From positions 188,001 to 252,000 of the forward strand of contig WPIO01000183.1 in assembly GCA_009760855.2 (NCBI GenBank): a DNA stretch of 64,000 nt, written 5' to 3'. The notes beneath the pieces were generated by a model. The model saw only the letters and a program-made list of their open reading frames with translations. It was not told where the DNA came from and did not search any database. This document shows positions 1-11,010 of the stretch, in pieces. This stretch comes from Cristatella mucedo (taxonomy: Eukaryota > Bryozoa > Phylactolaemata > Cristatellidae). Numbering within the stretch: position 1 is the first letter of the stretch; each line of letters starts with the position of its first letter. The translations under genes were made by a program, and so were the position numbers.

Positions 1-981
1 TAAAGACAGCGCCTAGAGATCGGTGAGAGTCAGGACTCGAGCTTCAAAGCATTCCTCTCCGCGTTGGAGATCGGTATCAGGTGAATCCAAGAGCTGTGTG
101 GACCTTTGCCTAACTTCCCGCGATACTTCTGGTATTTCGCTATTATTTTGGTTGGGACAATTCATGAGCAGTCCTCGGATAGGGTAATGAAAGCAGGACC
201 TGCTTAGCATAAAGTATGATGTCGCTATCAGTCGCCATTAGTCAATATCTACTTTCGTACCGTCTTCGGCAGGTCAGCAAGAACCTCTCTATGCATCTTG
301 AGTTCGCCCTATCAACAGCTCGGCTAGCGAATGTATGACTCGTCGGTATGAGGCGCTGATTAGCCTCGTTGCGATAGTATGTCACTTGCCGTGCCTCATC
401 GTGTCGCGAAAAGTCGACCGGCGACGGCTACTAAGGTCCGATTTGAATCTGAATGGGCAGCGTCTGCCGGGCCGGCTATTGCCGACTAGAACGCAGGCCA
501 CTTAACCGGTGTTGCGCAAATTTTGAACAGCCTCTTATAATCTGCCAGTTAAATGTCCTGTCGAAAACCAGGTGAGAAGCGTGCCAAAAACAGTGCTGGC
601 ATGCCTGACGGTCTTTCCCGCGCCAGCGCCAATTTTAATCCTCGCTAGGCAGCCTGCTAAAAAACTGGCCAAATCCTCGTCGGAAGAGTCGACGGTCGGC
701 GTTAATCCGCCTTATTGCATGACTAACATTAACTTGTTCAGCGTCGTGGGACGGCATGATCAATGTCAATTGGTTGCTTATCTGGCGCAAAACTTTCCTT
801 GACTATTGGAACGTTCCCTATAGTTGAACTCATTTGTGCGCTACATTAATTTAGTTAGGTTCGTGAATTACGAATCATTTTGAATTATCAGCTGGTAGGA
901 AAATACCTATTCTATTCGACAAACGAATGAGTTATGGATTTTGTGGGAAGTCCTTATTCTTAGTTGCGAGCAGACCTTTTG
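1..981. other. No recognisable gene
   Basis: I see no conserved domain, RNA gene or clear repeat here. The longest open frames are below 80 codons and resemble nothing I know. Base composition is mixed and non-repetitive. Confidence 0.5.
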
Positions 982-1188
982 AAGTTAATTTTTTCTGATG
1001 ATAATTTTAACTGATAGCACAGCTAGCTATCACGTTTGATGTTTGTCAAAGATTAAAGACTGTCTAGCGTTAGGGCTTGCTCCTTTTAAAGTTAATTTTT
1101 TCTGATGATAATTTTAACTGATAGCACAGCTAGCTATCACGTTTGATGTTTGTCAAAGATTAAAGACTGTCTAGCGTTAGGGCTTGCT
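982..1188 (+). repeat. Perfect 100-bp tandem duplication
   Basis: Bases 982-1081 are repeated without any difference at 1089-1188, a period of 107 bp with a 7-bp linker. Each copy contains the short inverted repeat TGATAG...CTATCA. Identity over 100 bp implies a recent duplication or an assembly duplication. No coding potential is seen. Confidence 0.9.
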
Positions 1189-1757
1189 AAAAGTCAAACT
1201 AGCTTCATCATTCTGTCTAAGCTATAGTGATGCAGTTCTTTTTTGCCGAGCAACAAACAAAACAAACCATTAAGCCTCTGAGATGCAAATAAACCGGGCT
1301 TCAAGGCTTGTATAAAAGTCTATCAGGTTGAGCCATGAGTCTTCTGTGCAGAAAGAGTAGCGATGGTTTTCTCTCAGTCGATTGACACAGAGCCAAGTTT
1401 TCAGACTGACCCACAAGGTACGCCATCGCTTTTCTCCGGGGGCCCAGTGGTATGGTGCAGGCCTCTAAAGTTGCGACAGATACATAAAGTTGCGATAGAT
1501 AATTTTTCTCCTGAAGCAATACTATTTATACGTGTTAATGTCTAGCTTAACTGCTGTGCCAGTTTCAGAGTTCCCGTGCCCTCAGATCAGCTTCGAACGT
1601 AAATTAGTTATTACGTTACAGCGCCCTAAAGCCATTGGTTACACAAGCTTTTGCTCTGCGGGTCCTAGATTGTGTAACTCGCTTCCACATTTCTTCTACG
1701 ACAGCTAGTCTTCAGCTGCCGACTTTATCACGTCTTTTCCAGCATACCTTGGCTGCT
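1189..1757. other. Unassigned sequence
   Basis: About 570 bp with no recognisable gene or repeat. Short open frames of 60-72 codons on both strands lack any family resemblance. Confidence 0.4.
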
Positions 1758-1759
1758 AA

Positions 1760-1945
1760 AACTAAAAATTACTAACTGATTTAACGGTGTACTTTTGTGT
1801 GTGTAAACTTTTGTACAGCGACAATAGAGCCTTAGCGGCTATTGCCGTCGCTTGCAGCGGCAATAAAAGACTGCCCACCACAGGATTCGAACCAGTGACC
1901 TCGGGACCGAGGTCGTGAAAAGCAATCACTTTATTTAGTGATACT
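1760..1945 (-). mobile_element. tRNA-derived SINE, type A
   Basis: Read on the minus strand, this has a tRNA-like head with an RNA polymerase III B box of the form GGTTCGAATCC. A body with short inverted pairs (SINE-A consensus GCCACTGC / GCAAGCGG) follows, then the shared end CTGTTAAATCAGCTAG in degenerate form. The same unit recurs at least eight more times in the window. It is not a functional tRNA because the acceptor stem and anticodon arm are not preserved. With the plus-strand copy just downstream it forms a head-to-head inverted pair. Confidence 0.8.
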
Positions 1946-2002
1946 TGCATTCTCTTTAATTACTTGACCACCCTCCTGACTCAGCATGCTTTTCACTTGC
2001 TT

Positions 2003-2165
2003 TTTGTAGCGTACGGTAAGGTAGTTGCTTTTCACGACCTCGGCCCGAGGTCGTGGGTTCGAATCCTGTGGTGGGCGATCCTTCATCGCCACTGCAAGCG
2101 GTGGTGATAGCCGTAAAGGCTCTTCTGTCGCTATACAAAAGAAGTTGTTGAATTAGCTAGTCTTT
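2003..2165 (+). mobile_element. tRNA-derived SINE, type A
   Basis: Plus-strand copy of the type A SINE. It has an A-box-like region near 2010-2020, an intact B box GGTTCGAATCC near 2057, and the body GCCACTGCAAGCGGTGGTG. The 3' end is near GAATTAGCTAG. It lies about 60 bp from an inverted copy, so a transcript across both could fold into a long hairpin. Confidence 0.8.
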
Positions 2166-2554
2166 TTTAAGATGGAATCGGTTGAGTAACGTCTGCCTAC
2201 CGAAAGCCTCTTAGGTTTCGAGCACTATGGAAAAAATCGAGAAAACTAGCCATTTAGTTATCATTGCTTAAAGTAGTTATAGACGGCGATACATTACGTT
2301 TAATCTGCTTCATGAGAAGATGAACAAAAGGCGTAGGGTCTAGAGGGCTTATTTTGACACTGTGACAGCAAACACTTGACGGCACGCTTAAAAGGCAGCA
2401 GCAGTTTGCACTGTGCCTGAATACCCACTCACCCGTCTGCGGGCCGCGACCCATCCTCATAAAACCAGTACCTCATAGACTGGCACGACCAATGAACCTG
2501 CGGCACCTCCATAAACTCAGCTAGGCCATACACTGGCCACTCATACAACTAAAA
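2166..2554. other. Unassigned sequence between SINEs
   Basis: About 390 bp separating two SINE copies. I see no domain, RNA gene or repeat similarity to the rest of the window. Confidence 0.4.
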
Positions 2555-2722
2555 ACACACTAGCTGATTTAACAGACTCTTTTGTATAGCGACAAAAGAA
2601 CAGTTACTACTATCGCCACCACTTGCGGAGGCTATACAGAGTCGACCATGCTAGGAGTTGAACCCACGACCTTGGCACTGAGGTCGTGAAACCAACCGCC
2701 TTACCTAGTGGGCCATCAAGAC
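2555..2722 (-). mobile_element. tRNA-derived SINE, type A (diverged)
   Basis: Minus-strand type A SINE. The conserved tail (CTAGCTGATTTAACAG on the plus strand) is at 2559 and the B-box complement (GGAGTTGAACCCACGACC) near 2655. The head ends near the plus-strand string CTTACCTAGTGGGCCATCA. More diverged than the copies at 1.8-2.2 kb. Confidence 0.75.
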
Positions 2723-3420
2723 AACACGTTCACTACCCGTGATGTCAATATCAAAATCACCAAAACAAGCCTACTGCAAAAGCAAGGCACCACTTTCCAA
2801 AGCGCCCAAAGAGCAGTTACTAAAGCGAAACTGCAGGGGCTCGCGGGCTAGCGATGGCGGCGAGACGAAGAGCGAAGCCCCCACAAGCGAGTCGTGGCGT
2901 GTTCGACGGCAGCTGTATTATATCATATAGCAGCCGTCGTCCGTGCTGCTACGGAGCACGTGGTGTTAAGAGATAGAAGAGAGTGGATAGCGTGCGTGCA
3001 GGCCGACGCACAGGCAGAAAGTGAATGAAACACGGCAAGGAACGCGTCACATGCCGGCCGGCATGGAGCGCGACCTTGGGCGAACAGAACGTCGGCTGGG
3101 GGGGGGCGGAACCACGTGACGGGGTTGGCACGCCCACAAAACTACCAGACCTAGGCAGTATAATGTTTATTTCAGCAGCACAAGCAATCCAAAGAGTGCA
3201 AGCTACCTCACATATATTTGCTCGGGTGAGACTGGCTAGAACATGACCTTCATCAACCGGCACGTGGGTTTTAATATTCTCTGTATTTTCGGCAGTCACT
3301 GCCACACGAATTTCTATGGCAGCTGTCGTCTGCTGGACGGCAGCTGCTGTCGCCTTTCCTGCACCGCAGCAAACGCACGTCCTTCACTGCTGTCGCCTCA
3401 ATAGTCTTTAACCGTTCAAT
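2723..3420. other. Unassigned, includes a short palindrome
   Basis: No gene recognised. Near 2908-2944 GACGGCAGCTG and a near reverse complement (GCAGCCGTCGTC) flank an AT-rich loop. Related GGCAGCTGTCGTC strings recur near 3317-3350, so this may be the edge of an unclassified repeat. Confidence 0.35.
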
Positions 3421-3598
3421 GTAAAGCGCCTAGAAAGAGGTTGAGTTGTCTGAGGGCACTTTATCAAGTGCACTACTATTATAATTATTACTATTATTAC
3501 CGTGTTTCCCTTTGCAGCAATTTAAAGCACCTAAGAAAGAGATTGAGTTATCTGAGGGCGTTGTATCAAATGTATTATTACTGCTATTACTAATAAAA
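3421..3598 (+). mobile_element. Two LINE 3' end fragments in tandem
   Basis: Two copies of the LINE-1st-family 3' module (here family 1) lie at 3421-3502 and about 3523-3598. Each has the stem-loop core AAGCGCC...GGGCGCTT or a close variant, the spacer TATCAAGTGCA or similar, and an ATT-rich tail. No upstream LINE coding sequence accompanies either, so both are extreme 5' truncations or independent short insertions. Confidence 0.75.
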
Positions 3599-4100
3599 AG
3601 GAAGTTCCGGGCGCCCAATTTCTTTGCGATTTGCTGAGCATTTAAGTGGTTCACGCCACGGGCTCGAGCTTTTGCAGCCGATTGATTTTCACTGCCCGAG
3701 ATTGCTAGTGCTAAAGCTAGCTCTACTAAATTTATAATGGTGTGCAACTAGAACTCAGTGCACTGCAATGTCAAATACACGTTGCACGCTAGTTGAGAAT
3801 CAAGCATTGACAAAAATGGGAGTACTGAGAACGTATTTCTACAGCTGCTAGACCCACCCTTGCTAATCTGGTGAAGCCCAGCATGCATAGTACGGCAGAT
3901 ACAGCGAAGCATTATAGCAGTATTGGCATGACAAGTCACGTCCTGCCCTGGCTGGCACCGTCTAAAGCCAACAGCTTGCCAGCAGCAGCAGCAAGTACAA
4001 GTAGCCACTAGAAGAAGCCAGCTACTCTTTCAGCAGAGCCAGGTTCTTTGCAAGCTGCATCTACCCAGCGATATTAAGTGAAACGAGTTTCGCGTGGTGC
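3599..4100. other. Unassigned sequence
   Basis: About 500 bp downstream (minus-strand sense) of the zinc-finger relic. It may hold its 3' untranslated part, but I see no polyadenylation or coding signal strong enough to say so. Confidence 0.3.
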
Positions 4101-4116
4101 CCGCCCGTCCGTTTCT

Positions 4117-5180
4117 TCACTGCTGAGCTGCTCCTGCCGCCGCGACATGGCCCACGTGGTCGCCCACGTGGCTGCACGGCCGGTGCCTTGACTCTGGGTC
4201 GCTCGGATCGCTGCACATCTTGCCGAATACACTGCACCCGTGCGGCTTCTTGCCCGTAGGCACACGCTCGTGCCGGAGCAGACTGTTTATGTGGCTGAAC
4301 CCCTTTCTGCACGCCTCGCAAGCATGCACTCTCTTGCCCATGTGTGTGAGCTGGTGCAGGTGCAGACTGCTCAGTCGGGAAAACTTCTTGCCGCAGGCAT
4401 CGCAAGCGTGCGGCCTCTCGCCAGTGTGCACGAGCTGGTGGCTCCCCAAGTCGTCATGGGTGCGAAACCACTTGCCACACGTGCCGCACGAGTTCGGTCT
4501 CTCGTCCGTGTGTGCCAACTCATGCCGCCGCAGGTGGGCGAGCTTGCGAAATCGCATGCCGCACGGATCGCAAGGGTACGGCCTTTCGTCCGTGTGCACA
4601 CGCATGTGCTGCCGCAATCCCTTTGCATCGACAAATCGCTTGCCGCAAGTGTCGCACAGCAGTGGCCTCTCGTCCGGTGTGCACGTACATGTGTCGGCGC
4701 AGGCCTTGATCATCTAGAAACCACCTGCCGCACAGGTCGCATGGGTGCGGCCTCTCGCCAGTTTGTGCTCGCTCGTGCCGTTTCAGGTGGGCGACGGCTT
4801 TAAACCGCTTGTCGCACTGGTTGCAAGCGTGCGGCCTATCGCCCGTGTGCAGGCGCTGGTGCCGGCACAGGTTGCCGACTGTGGCGAATCGCTTGTGACA
4901 CGTGTCGCAAGCGTGAGGCCTCTCTCCAGTGTGTGTGAGCACGTGCCTGTTCAGGTGAGTGGCAGAGCGGAACGTCTTAGCACACTGGTCGCACACTTGT
5001 ACGGCCTCTCGCCCTTCTGCGTTCGCTGGTGCTGGTGCATGCTGCTGACAGTTGTGAACCGCTTGCCACACAGGTCACGCGAGTGCGGCCTATCGCCAGG
5101 TGCGAAAGCTTGTGAACCCCGAGGCGGCTTTGCCACATGTACAGCTTGCCGCACTGGTCGGAGGCATGCTGACGAGCTCG
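4117..5180 (-). pseudogene. C2H2 zinc-finger array, frameshifted
   Basis: About eleven consecutive C2H2 fingers can be read on the minus strand, but only by changing frame at least three times. The fingers have the usual Cys-X2-Cys...His-X3-His pattern with HTGERPHAC-type linkers, as in DNA-binding KRAB-less multi-finger proteins. The best stretch (about 5000-4680) has four clean fingers (CDQCAKTF, CDTCHKRF, CNQCDKRF, CDLCGRWF). An extra G near 4677 shifts the frame into the next five (CDTCGKRF to CEACRKGF). Other shifts lie near 5000 and 5095. The most N-terminal fingers have lost cysteines (SDQC, SRDLC) and the C-terminal finger is broken (CSVFGKMC). No intron is visible inside the array, which is also normal for finger exons, so a processed copy is not proven. 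Function when intact would be sequence-specific DNA binding; the target is unknown. If the frameshifts are sequencing errors the array could be a live gene. Confidence 0.85.
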
Positions 5181-5669
5181 ACGGGTGACGGGCTCCTGCA
5201 TTGTCAGCTTAGTAGCTTCCTGGAGCTGCTGTCAGCAGCAGCGCTCGTGTGCCAGCGCCTTGTCGTGGCCTCAAGGTTTGGCTGCGTGCATGGCGGCTGC
5301 AACGAGGAAATGAACGTGAGGTGCCGGCCCTGCTACTGCCCCTGACTCGACTGAGTCATGCCAAGAGAGCAATAACGTATGCAAAGCCACCAAGATTCAC
5401 AATCCAGTTGTGAATGCAATTGATACATGCTGCAATAAAGTTGAGAGAGCATGAGAAGCAAGACAGCAGGGAGGGACCAAATGTCCACTACAGCTGGTCA
5501 TCTTCCTATACGGTAGAGCCCAGACTGCATCTGGACAAACGCAGTGGTAAGAGGAGAGAGTGAATATAAGAAAAAGTGAGATGAACTATGTTTAATATTC
5601 AAGTGGAAGGTCACTTTTGAATAAATGACGTAGATTTCGTGCAGATGACAAGCGAGATATGCTCGCCAT
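5181..5669. other. Unassigned sequence upstream of the zinc-finger relic
   Basis: No conserved feature seen. In minus-strand sense this is 5' of the finger array and could hold an N-terminal exon or promoter, but no domain or clear splice site was recognised. Confidence 0.3.
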
Positions 5670-5855
5670 GAATGCAATGCATCTCTGTCTGTTACTTCAA
5701 AACCCCAGTAGGATCAAGTGGGTTTGTCTACAGAGCATTCAAACCTAAGCAGGCTTCGCTGTGCCTTAGCCAACTTAACCAAGTGACTTCATCTCCCACA
5801 ATAAAGAGAAAGTAAAAAGCTTAGCCGAGTCATGAGGGCAGTCAGAGAGTGGGTA
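5670..5855 (-). mobile_element. LINE family 2 3' fragment
   Basis: Similar in order and spelling to segments at 8.82-9.03, 14.39-14.6 and 16.12-16.2 kb. Shared landmarks are the string TGCAATGCATCTCTG, a segment near GACTTCATCTC, and ACAATAAAGAGAAAGT. In the 14-16 kb copy this segment lies 3' of reverse-transcriptase sequence on the minus strand, which sets the orientation. It ends where the pogo element begins. Confidence 0.65.
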
Positions 5856-6119
5856 CAGTAGTCTCCTGCTTAGGTATGAAACTTCAACCTGCGAAGTTTG
5901 TGCGTAAATAACCGGTGGGTGCGTACTTTTTGGCATGCAACGCACTTTCCGGAACGTTTGCCTGTACCGGGCTGCACAGTGTGTATTGCGACGTGTACGC
6001 GCGATCTGACGGATTCATTCTACATCTGTGTGTCATGTGCTGTCGACTTGAGTTGCGTTTCCCTGTTTCTGCTTTCGATTTGTCCATTGAGTTACCTGTC
6101 CTGTCCCTTACAGTTTCGA

Positions 6120-8513
6120 TTTGGCTACGATTTCTAAGAAACCAACTGGCAAGAGCCTCGACTCTCCGAAGTCATCTCGAAGCAACGCAAAGCGTCTACT
6201 ACCAGTCAGAGGGCCATAGCACTGGAGTACGACGTTAGTGAAGGCGCCATCCGAAAGATTTGTGAGAACCTTTACGCGATCAAGGAATAATCTGCCCTGT
6301 TGACTGACGAGGCTCAAGAGAAGACTTTTCGAGCGTTAGTAGAAAGATTTAGGGAGCTTGAGGACATGCTTTTTATCTAAATTGACAGCATGTGTCGTGC
6401 CAGCCTTCCTGTACCACCATCCCTCGCCATTGCCAAAGCGAAAATAATGGTTTACTGCCTCTCAATTCTATAATCAGATTTTAAAGCATCGTGACAATTG
6501 TTTATTCGATTCAGAGTTTGGCTATGAATCCTTCTCGGAGAGGGAGTATAAGTCAACTAGGACAATCCGGAATTGTTAGCTGCTTTAGAAAATCTTTACG
6601 AGATTATCGTGCAATATGACCCTGAAAATGTCTCCAATAATAATATTATTAATCATACTGCACTTGATAAAGTGCCCTCATAGAACTTAATCTCTTTCTA
6701 GGCGCTTTACATTTGCTGTAAAGTGATATGCAATTGAATAGTAAGTAAAATCATGCTTGAAAAACAAACAAAACGAATAACATGGTTAGGGGTGACATGC
6801 ACACGGTCAGCATGCCAATGTGGTTAGTGGCAGCTTGCACAGTGTCAGTACACATAAGCACATCAAGGACGAATCACAGGGACCCACTAAATGCTGTCCT
6901 AAATAGGTGTGTGTTTAAGTTTCTTTTAAATGTGGTCAGGTCGTGGGATGTTCTGACGCAGGTCGGGAGGGAGATCCAGGCTTTGGGAGCATATGAACTA
7001 AATGCACGGTCTCCAAAGGATTTAAGGTTTGTACAAGGTATTTCCAGACTGTTGGATTCCGAAAAGCGGGTGGTAAGATGCTTGACCTGATGTGGTAGTA
7101 TATCTGAAAGATAGGCTTGGAGCCATAGAATGAAGAGACCTAAAAGTGAGCGACAAAATCTTGAAGTCAATCCATTGCCTCACTGGTAGCCAGTGCAGGT
7201 CGACGAGAAGTGGAGGAATGTGGCAACTGCGACGCTTACGACAGACAAGCCTAGCTGCAGAATTTTGCACCAGCTGCAATCGCCTGATCTCACATGCTGG
7301 TAGGCCAGTAAGCAGTAAAAACTTCAACATGGAGAAAGCCAGTTTTTTTGAATATTTCCAACATCAGTCTTCTTATGCTAGACGAGGATATTTCAACCAC
7401 TAGAGGCAAAAAGAAGACGAAAGATCGAGTTTCTCCGATTTCTTGATCCAACACAACCTGAACTCACAAAATTCTTTTTGGTTCGATCGGCAAACCCAAA
7501 GAACCAGCTTGTATTTGGGACCAACATTGGCCAGCTCCTTATTTCAATCAAGCATAATCTTAGACGGATAGAGGAACCTGTTGGAAGTGGTTCAATGAGA
7601 TGCTGTTTCCAGAAGTGAAAAAACCTAACAGACCGTTGCGTTCTATTGGTGGTGGATAAGGCTCTGGGATATTTTAAACCCTTCGAAAGCGACAATATTG
7701 GATTTCTTTTCTTTTCCCGAACTGTACCATCAAGAAATAGCCTTGTGATATGGGAGTGATCGCAGCTCTGGAAAAACGATACACATATTGGCATCTCAAG
7801 AATGTTCTTGACTTCTACGAACTTGATGAAGAGGCGAAAAGTCGAAAGAAAGGCTAAGGATGAAGATTTCGACGAAGTGCTGCAGGGGTCTTTTACGGGA
7901 ACCCAGTGAACCTGCTCGGCGCTGATTTATGTAAAAGAAGCCTGGGACTCTGTTTCACCAAGCTAGATCAAAAATGCTTTCGTCAAGGCCGAAGTAATGT
8001 CTTTAGAACCAAAACTAGAGGCTGATAGCAATGTAGAAGATGTGGGCACCAAACTTTCGAAGGCTTTTGAAATATTGAATTTATCTATTGCTTCATCATA
8101 ACTTGAAGACTTCGTTAACGTTCATGACGAGAACAAAGAATGATGAATATGTTGCTGCCGCATTTGACGATGTTGACGAGGTTTTGGAGTCGATGAAGAT
8201 TGTTAAAAGTGTGATGGATGACGATGGCGACGGTAATCCTCATGATCTTAATGCCGGTTTAGAAAGTGGAGCTGTATTTCAGGGTTTCAAATCCCTTTTT
8301 AAGCAGCTTCTCGACATCAAGGATCAGCTGCTCTGCTATGAATTTCAAATATCAGCTGGCGATGCATTCAACGATCTTAAAAAATTTTTTGAATCATTTC
8401 AGAGCAAGATCCAGGCAGTCTCCCTCAAAGCCACATGCAAGAAACTTTCAAACCTGCTCCAAATGACGATTCGTGACATGTTCAACCAAAAAATCTTGAA
8501 CCCAGAATTTTAG
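6120..8513 (+). pseudogene. Tigger/pogo-like transposase, dead
   Basis: Order of recognisable parts: an N-terminus starting at 6120 where the expected ATG is TTG (LATISKKPTGKS). Next is a CENP-B/HTH region (SQRAIALEYDVSEGAIRKI, about 6195-6255), then a second helix region (about 6300-6430, CRASLPVPPSLAIAKAKIM). Next is the segment before the first catalytic Asp (YEIIVQYDPENV, near 6600). The LINE then replaces the codons expected to hold that Asp. After it come MLDEDISTTRGKKKTKDR (about 7375), IGKPKEPACIW, CWKWFNEMLFPEVKK, VLLVVDKALGYFKPF (second Asp, about 7645), and CDMGVIAALEKRY (third Asp, about 7747). An acidic C-terminal part (8088-8513) is still open for 141 codons. Many stops and frameshifts separate these pieces. 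The family makes a DDE/D enzyme that cuts and pastes at TA sites; this copy cannot. Confidence 0.85.
6638..7330 (-). mobile_element. CR1-like LINE family 1, 5'-truncated, inside transposase
   Basis: On the minus strand this encodes the C-terminal reverse-transcriptase tail typical of CR1/L2-type LINEs. Motifs include RLQLVQNSAARLV, HIPPLLVDLHWLPVRQ and, in another frame, SSYAPKAWISLP and TFKRNLNTHLFR. The 3' stem-loop and ATT-rich tail lie at 6638-6720. The two readable frames mean it is frameshifted. The copy is about 700 bp of an element normally of several kilobases. It is younger than the pogo element it interrupts. Confidence 0.85.
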
Positions 8514-8574
8514 CGAGGCAGATTTGTACTTAACCGGGATGCCTACGGAAGCGTGCTTAAGTGGGAGGCTACTG

Positions 8575-8819
8575 TCGCATATAAGGAGGCCCAGCCAGTG
8601 GTTTCTCTCGCTAGCCTACTCAACCGAGCTCCTAACGCACGGCACAGGACCGGTAGTGTTCTCCAGCTCTTGGCCCCCCTAGGCCTCTCCAGCTCTAGGC
8701 CCCCCTGGGCCCCCTCCTCCCTGATAGCAGGCCTCAGCTGCTGCTTGACAGCGCTACAAGCAAGGGAGACTGCCGCCAGCCTGCCGGGCAGCATCTCGAT
8801 TCCAAAACTTCCTGCCAGA
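8575..8819. other. Unassigned flank of the pogo element
   Basis: No gene seen. A proline/leucine-rich open frame on the plus strand reflects the pyrimidine-rich composition rather than a recognised domain. Confidence 0.4.
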
Positions 8820-9030
8820 TAATGTAATGCAATGTATCTCTGCCTGTAACTCCACAAAGCCGCAAGGACCATGAGGGTGGGGTTACGCACTCACAGACAA
8901 AGCGGCTTTCAGTACGCATCCGGTAGCCAACCGACTTCATCTCATACAACAAAGAGGAAGTGGGAAGCATAGCTGACTCAGAAGAGCAGTTGGGGTAATG
9001 AGTAGCATGGAACAGTGATTAGCTCTAAAA
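8820..9030 (-). mobile_element. LINE family 2 3' fragment
   Basis: Same landmarks as at 14.39-14.6 kb: ATCTCTGCCTGTAACTCC, CGGTAGCCAACCGACTTC, CAACAAAGAGGAAGTGG and GAGCAGTTGGGGTAATGAG. Only the 3' segment is present. Confidence 0.7.
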
Positions 9031-9229
9031 CCTGACTAGAAATTTGATATAAGTTACGGTTGCTACGTTTGATGATTCAATATAGGTGTTTTCTATTACG
9101 TTACATATAAATAGCAGAAGAGAAACTCGGTAAATTAAAAAAAACTTTTGTGGTCTATTCCAAGTGGCTTAACAGGATCATTTTTGAAGGATTAATGGAC
9201 AACACCTGAGGCCAAGAACATACTCATTA
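9031..9229. other. Unassigned sequence
   Basis: AT-rich, nothing recognised. Confidence 0.3.
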
Positions 9230-9300
9230 AAAAGAGTTAGCTGATTTAGCAGCTCCGTTTATATAGCAGCAGATGGGCCTTAACGACTACCGTGGATTAA
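9230..9300 (-). mobile_element. Partial type A SINE
   Basis: Only the 3' portion of the type A SINE is present (plus-strand string AGTTAGCTGATTTAGCAG, then GATGGGCCTTAACGACTACC). The tRNA-like head with the B box is missing. Confidence 0.6.
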
Positions 9301-10595
9301 CGGCTAGCCTTGATGTGGGGAATATAGGATGCAAGGCTCAATGCCTAATGCAAGACTCAATGCTCAATGCAAGACTCAAAGCCATAGCCTGAGAAATACC
9401 GAGCAAGCATCTTACCCCGGGGCTAAGACCAGGTTATGTTACTTATGCATGATAGCAGCTCATCTATAATTAGACCAGTAGAACAGTAGGTATAGGGTCT
9501 AGTGGGCAAATATCCTTCTGAAACTGGGATCTGTACTTTAATATGAGGTCATTAGTGGCAGGATGGAATGCAAACATTGATATCCTGCTAGGAATTAAGA
9601 GGGGTGGGTGTGGTGGAGATTTCCCTGCGAAAGATTAGTCCAATAAGGATGCATTATCAAATCCAATTAATCTTGCTGTCAAAGAAGCTAGCGAAACGAT
9701 GTTATCTGCTAGAAAACCTTAGACCCTCTGCAGTTTGCATCAGCGACTACAAAACCGACAGAGCTTACCGAGAGCAAACACGAATTCAACGTAATCCGAA
9801 GGCATATTTGAAGAGTTATCGTCCACAGCGGTAAATCTCTATTGAACCGATTTTATTTCAGTGCTGCCGCCCACCTATAGTATCTTATAGCCAGGGCAGC
9901 ATTTTTAGTACCGACTAGGAGGTCGTGGTCACTTGCTAAGGCGGAGAGATATTTTCGGTGCCTCGCGGTCGCGAGAGGATCAATAAGTTTCCATTCTCTT
10001 GATATAAATCTTTCTCACTCAATTGATTGATCGAGGCAATGGAATAATGGTATGCAGTTTTAATTCCAGAAGCAAAAAAAGCAGCGTAAATTAGCGCGGC
10101 GCTTGGGGGGTCTTCAAGCAATAACGGGACATTATACTCATGCCTCTACTATAAACTACCCGGCATGCCTACCTAGAATCGGATCCGGTGCTCAGCAAGA
10201 TAATTACCGCCTTGCACGCACAAGTCGGTCACCCCAGTAACTCACCGGTAAAGCTGGTCCTTAGTCTGGAGAACGCTAGCATGCCTTGTGGGTGAGGAAC
10301 TCAACGAATTTTAGCGCCACACGTGAGAGTGAGTTTCCGGCACCTCTGGGCATGGGCGGGTTATCGACACCAAGTGATACCGAGCCCAGCGGACGTTCCG
10401 CCCACCGTGCTGGCATGAGGCTGCTCAAGCAGCATCTTTTTCAAATAAAATAGCACCGTTCGTTCGTAGAGTTTGTTCGGTTTGTGCTATGGGCACTATG
10501 TGTCTAGTTTTATTTACGCTAATTAAATAAGCGCTTTTTAAAGCTATCGTTTTAGGAAAGGGGTTGGGATGGTGAGTGGGACGTTAATGTGTAGC
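9301..10595. other. Unassigned, one small direct-repeat cluster
   Basis: About 1.3 kb with no recognised gene. Near 9330-9385 the strings AATGCAAGACTCAA and GCTCAATGC repeat a few times. An open frame at 9604-9834 (76 codons, plus) has no recognisable similarity. Confidence 0.35.
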
Positions 10596-10760
10596 ATAAT
10601 AATAATATAATAATAATAATGCACTTGATAAAGTGCCCTCAGAGAACTCAATCTCTTTCTGTTCGCATTACATTTGCTGCAAAGGGAAATGCCATTGAAT
10701 GTTGATTAATATCATGCTTGATAAACAACATGAATAACTAGGTTAGGGGGACATGCACAT
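10596..10760 (-). mobile_element. LINE family 1 3' end fragment
   Basis: On the minus strand: AAATGTAATG..., the stem-loop module (here with GTTCGCATT replacing the usual CTAGGCGCTTT on the plus strand), the spacer TATCAAGTGCA, and an ATT-rich tail at 10596-10622. No coding part is seen. Confidence 0.75.
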
Positions 10761-11010
10761 CGTTTTGGGTTTACGGTTAAGGGACTTGCGGATAGATTTT
10801 GTAATGTTTTTGGGTTCTAGTTTTTGCTTTAAATTTAACCTTTCAATGTGTAGGTTTAATCGTTTGTGTTTCAGAGAGAAACTCTCAACAAAAAATATCG
10901 CCTAGCGTACTCAACGGAAATGCAAGCAGACTGTGGCGGCCATGTTGAACAGCCCACTACGGCTGCCTCACCCTTAACAGAAACTGAGCTGGCTCAAGGG
11001 CCGGCGCTTT

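Larger units (their letters stand above)
5856..8574 (+). mobile_element. pogo/Tigger-type DNA transposon
   Basis: The left end reads CAGTAGTCTCCTGCTTAGG and the reverse complement of the right end reads CAGTAGCCTCCCACTTAAG. This gives an imperfect terminal inverted repeat of about 26 bp whose early mismatches are all transitions. TA precedes the left end (5854-5855). The matching dinucleotide on the right is TC (8575-8576), a decayed TA target duplication. Pogo/Tigger members of the Tc1/mariner superfamily insert at TA and have TIRs starting CAG. Inside is a decayed transposase, itself interrupted by a LINE at about 6638-7330. Without the LINE the element would be about 2.0 kb, an ordinary Tigger size. 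Confidence 0.8.

Noticed and set aside
2040-2100. tRNA gene from a perfect B box
   Set aside because: No matching acceptor stem or anticodon arm, and the sequence continues into a dispersed SINE body found many times.
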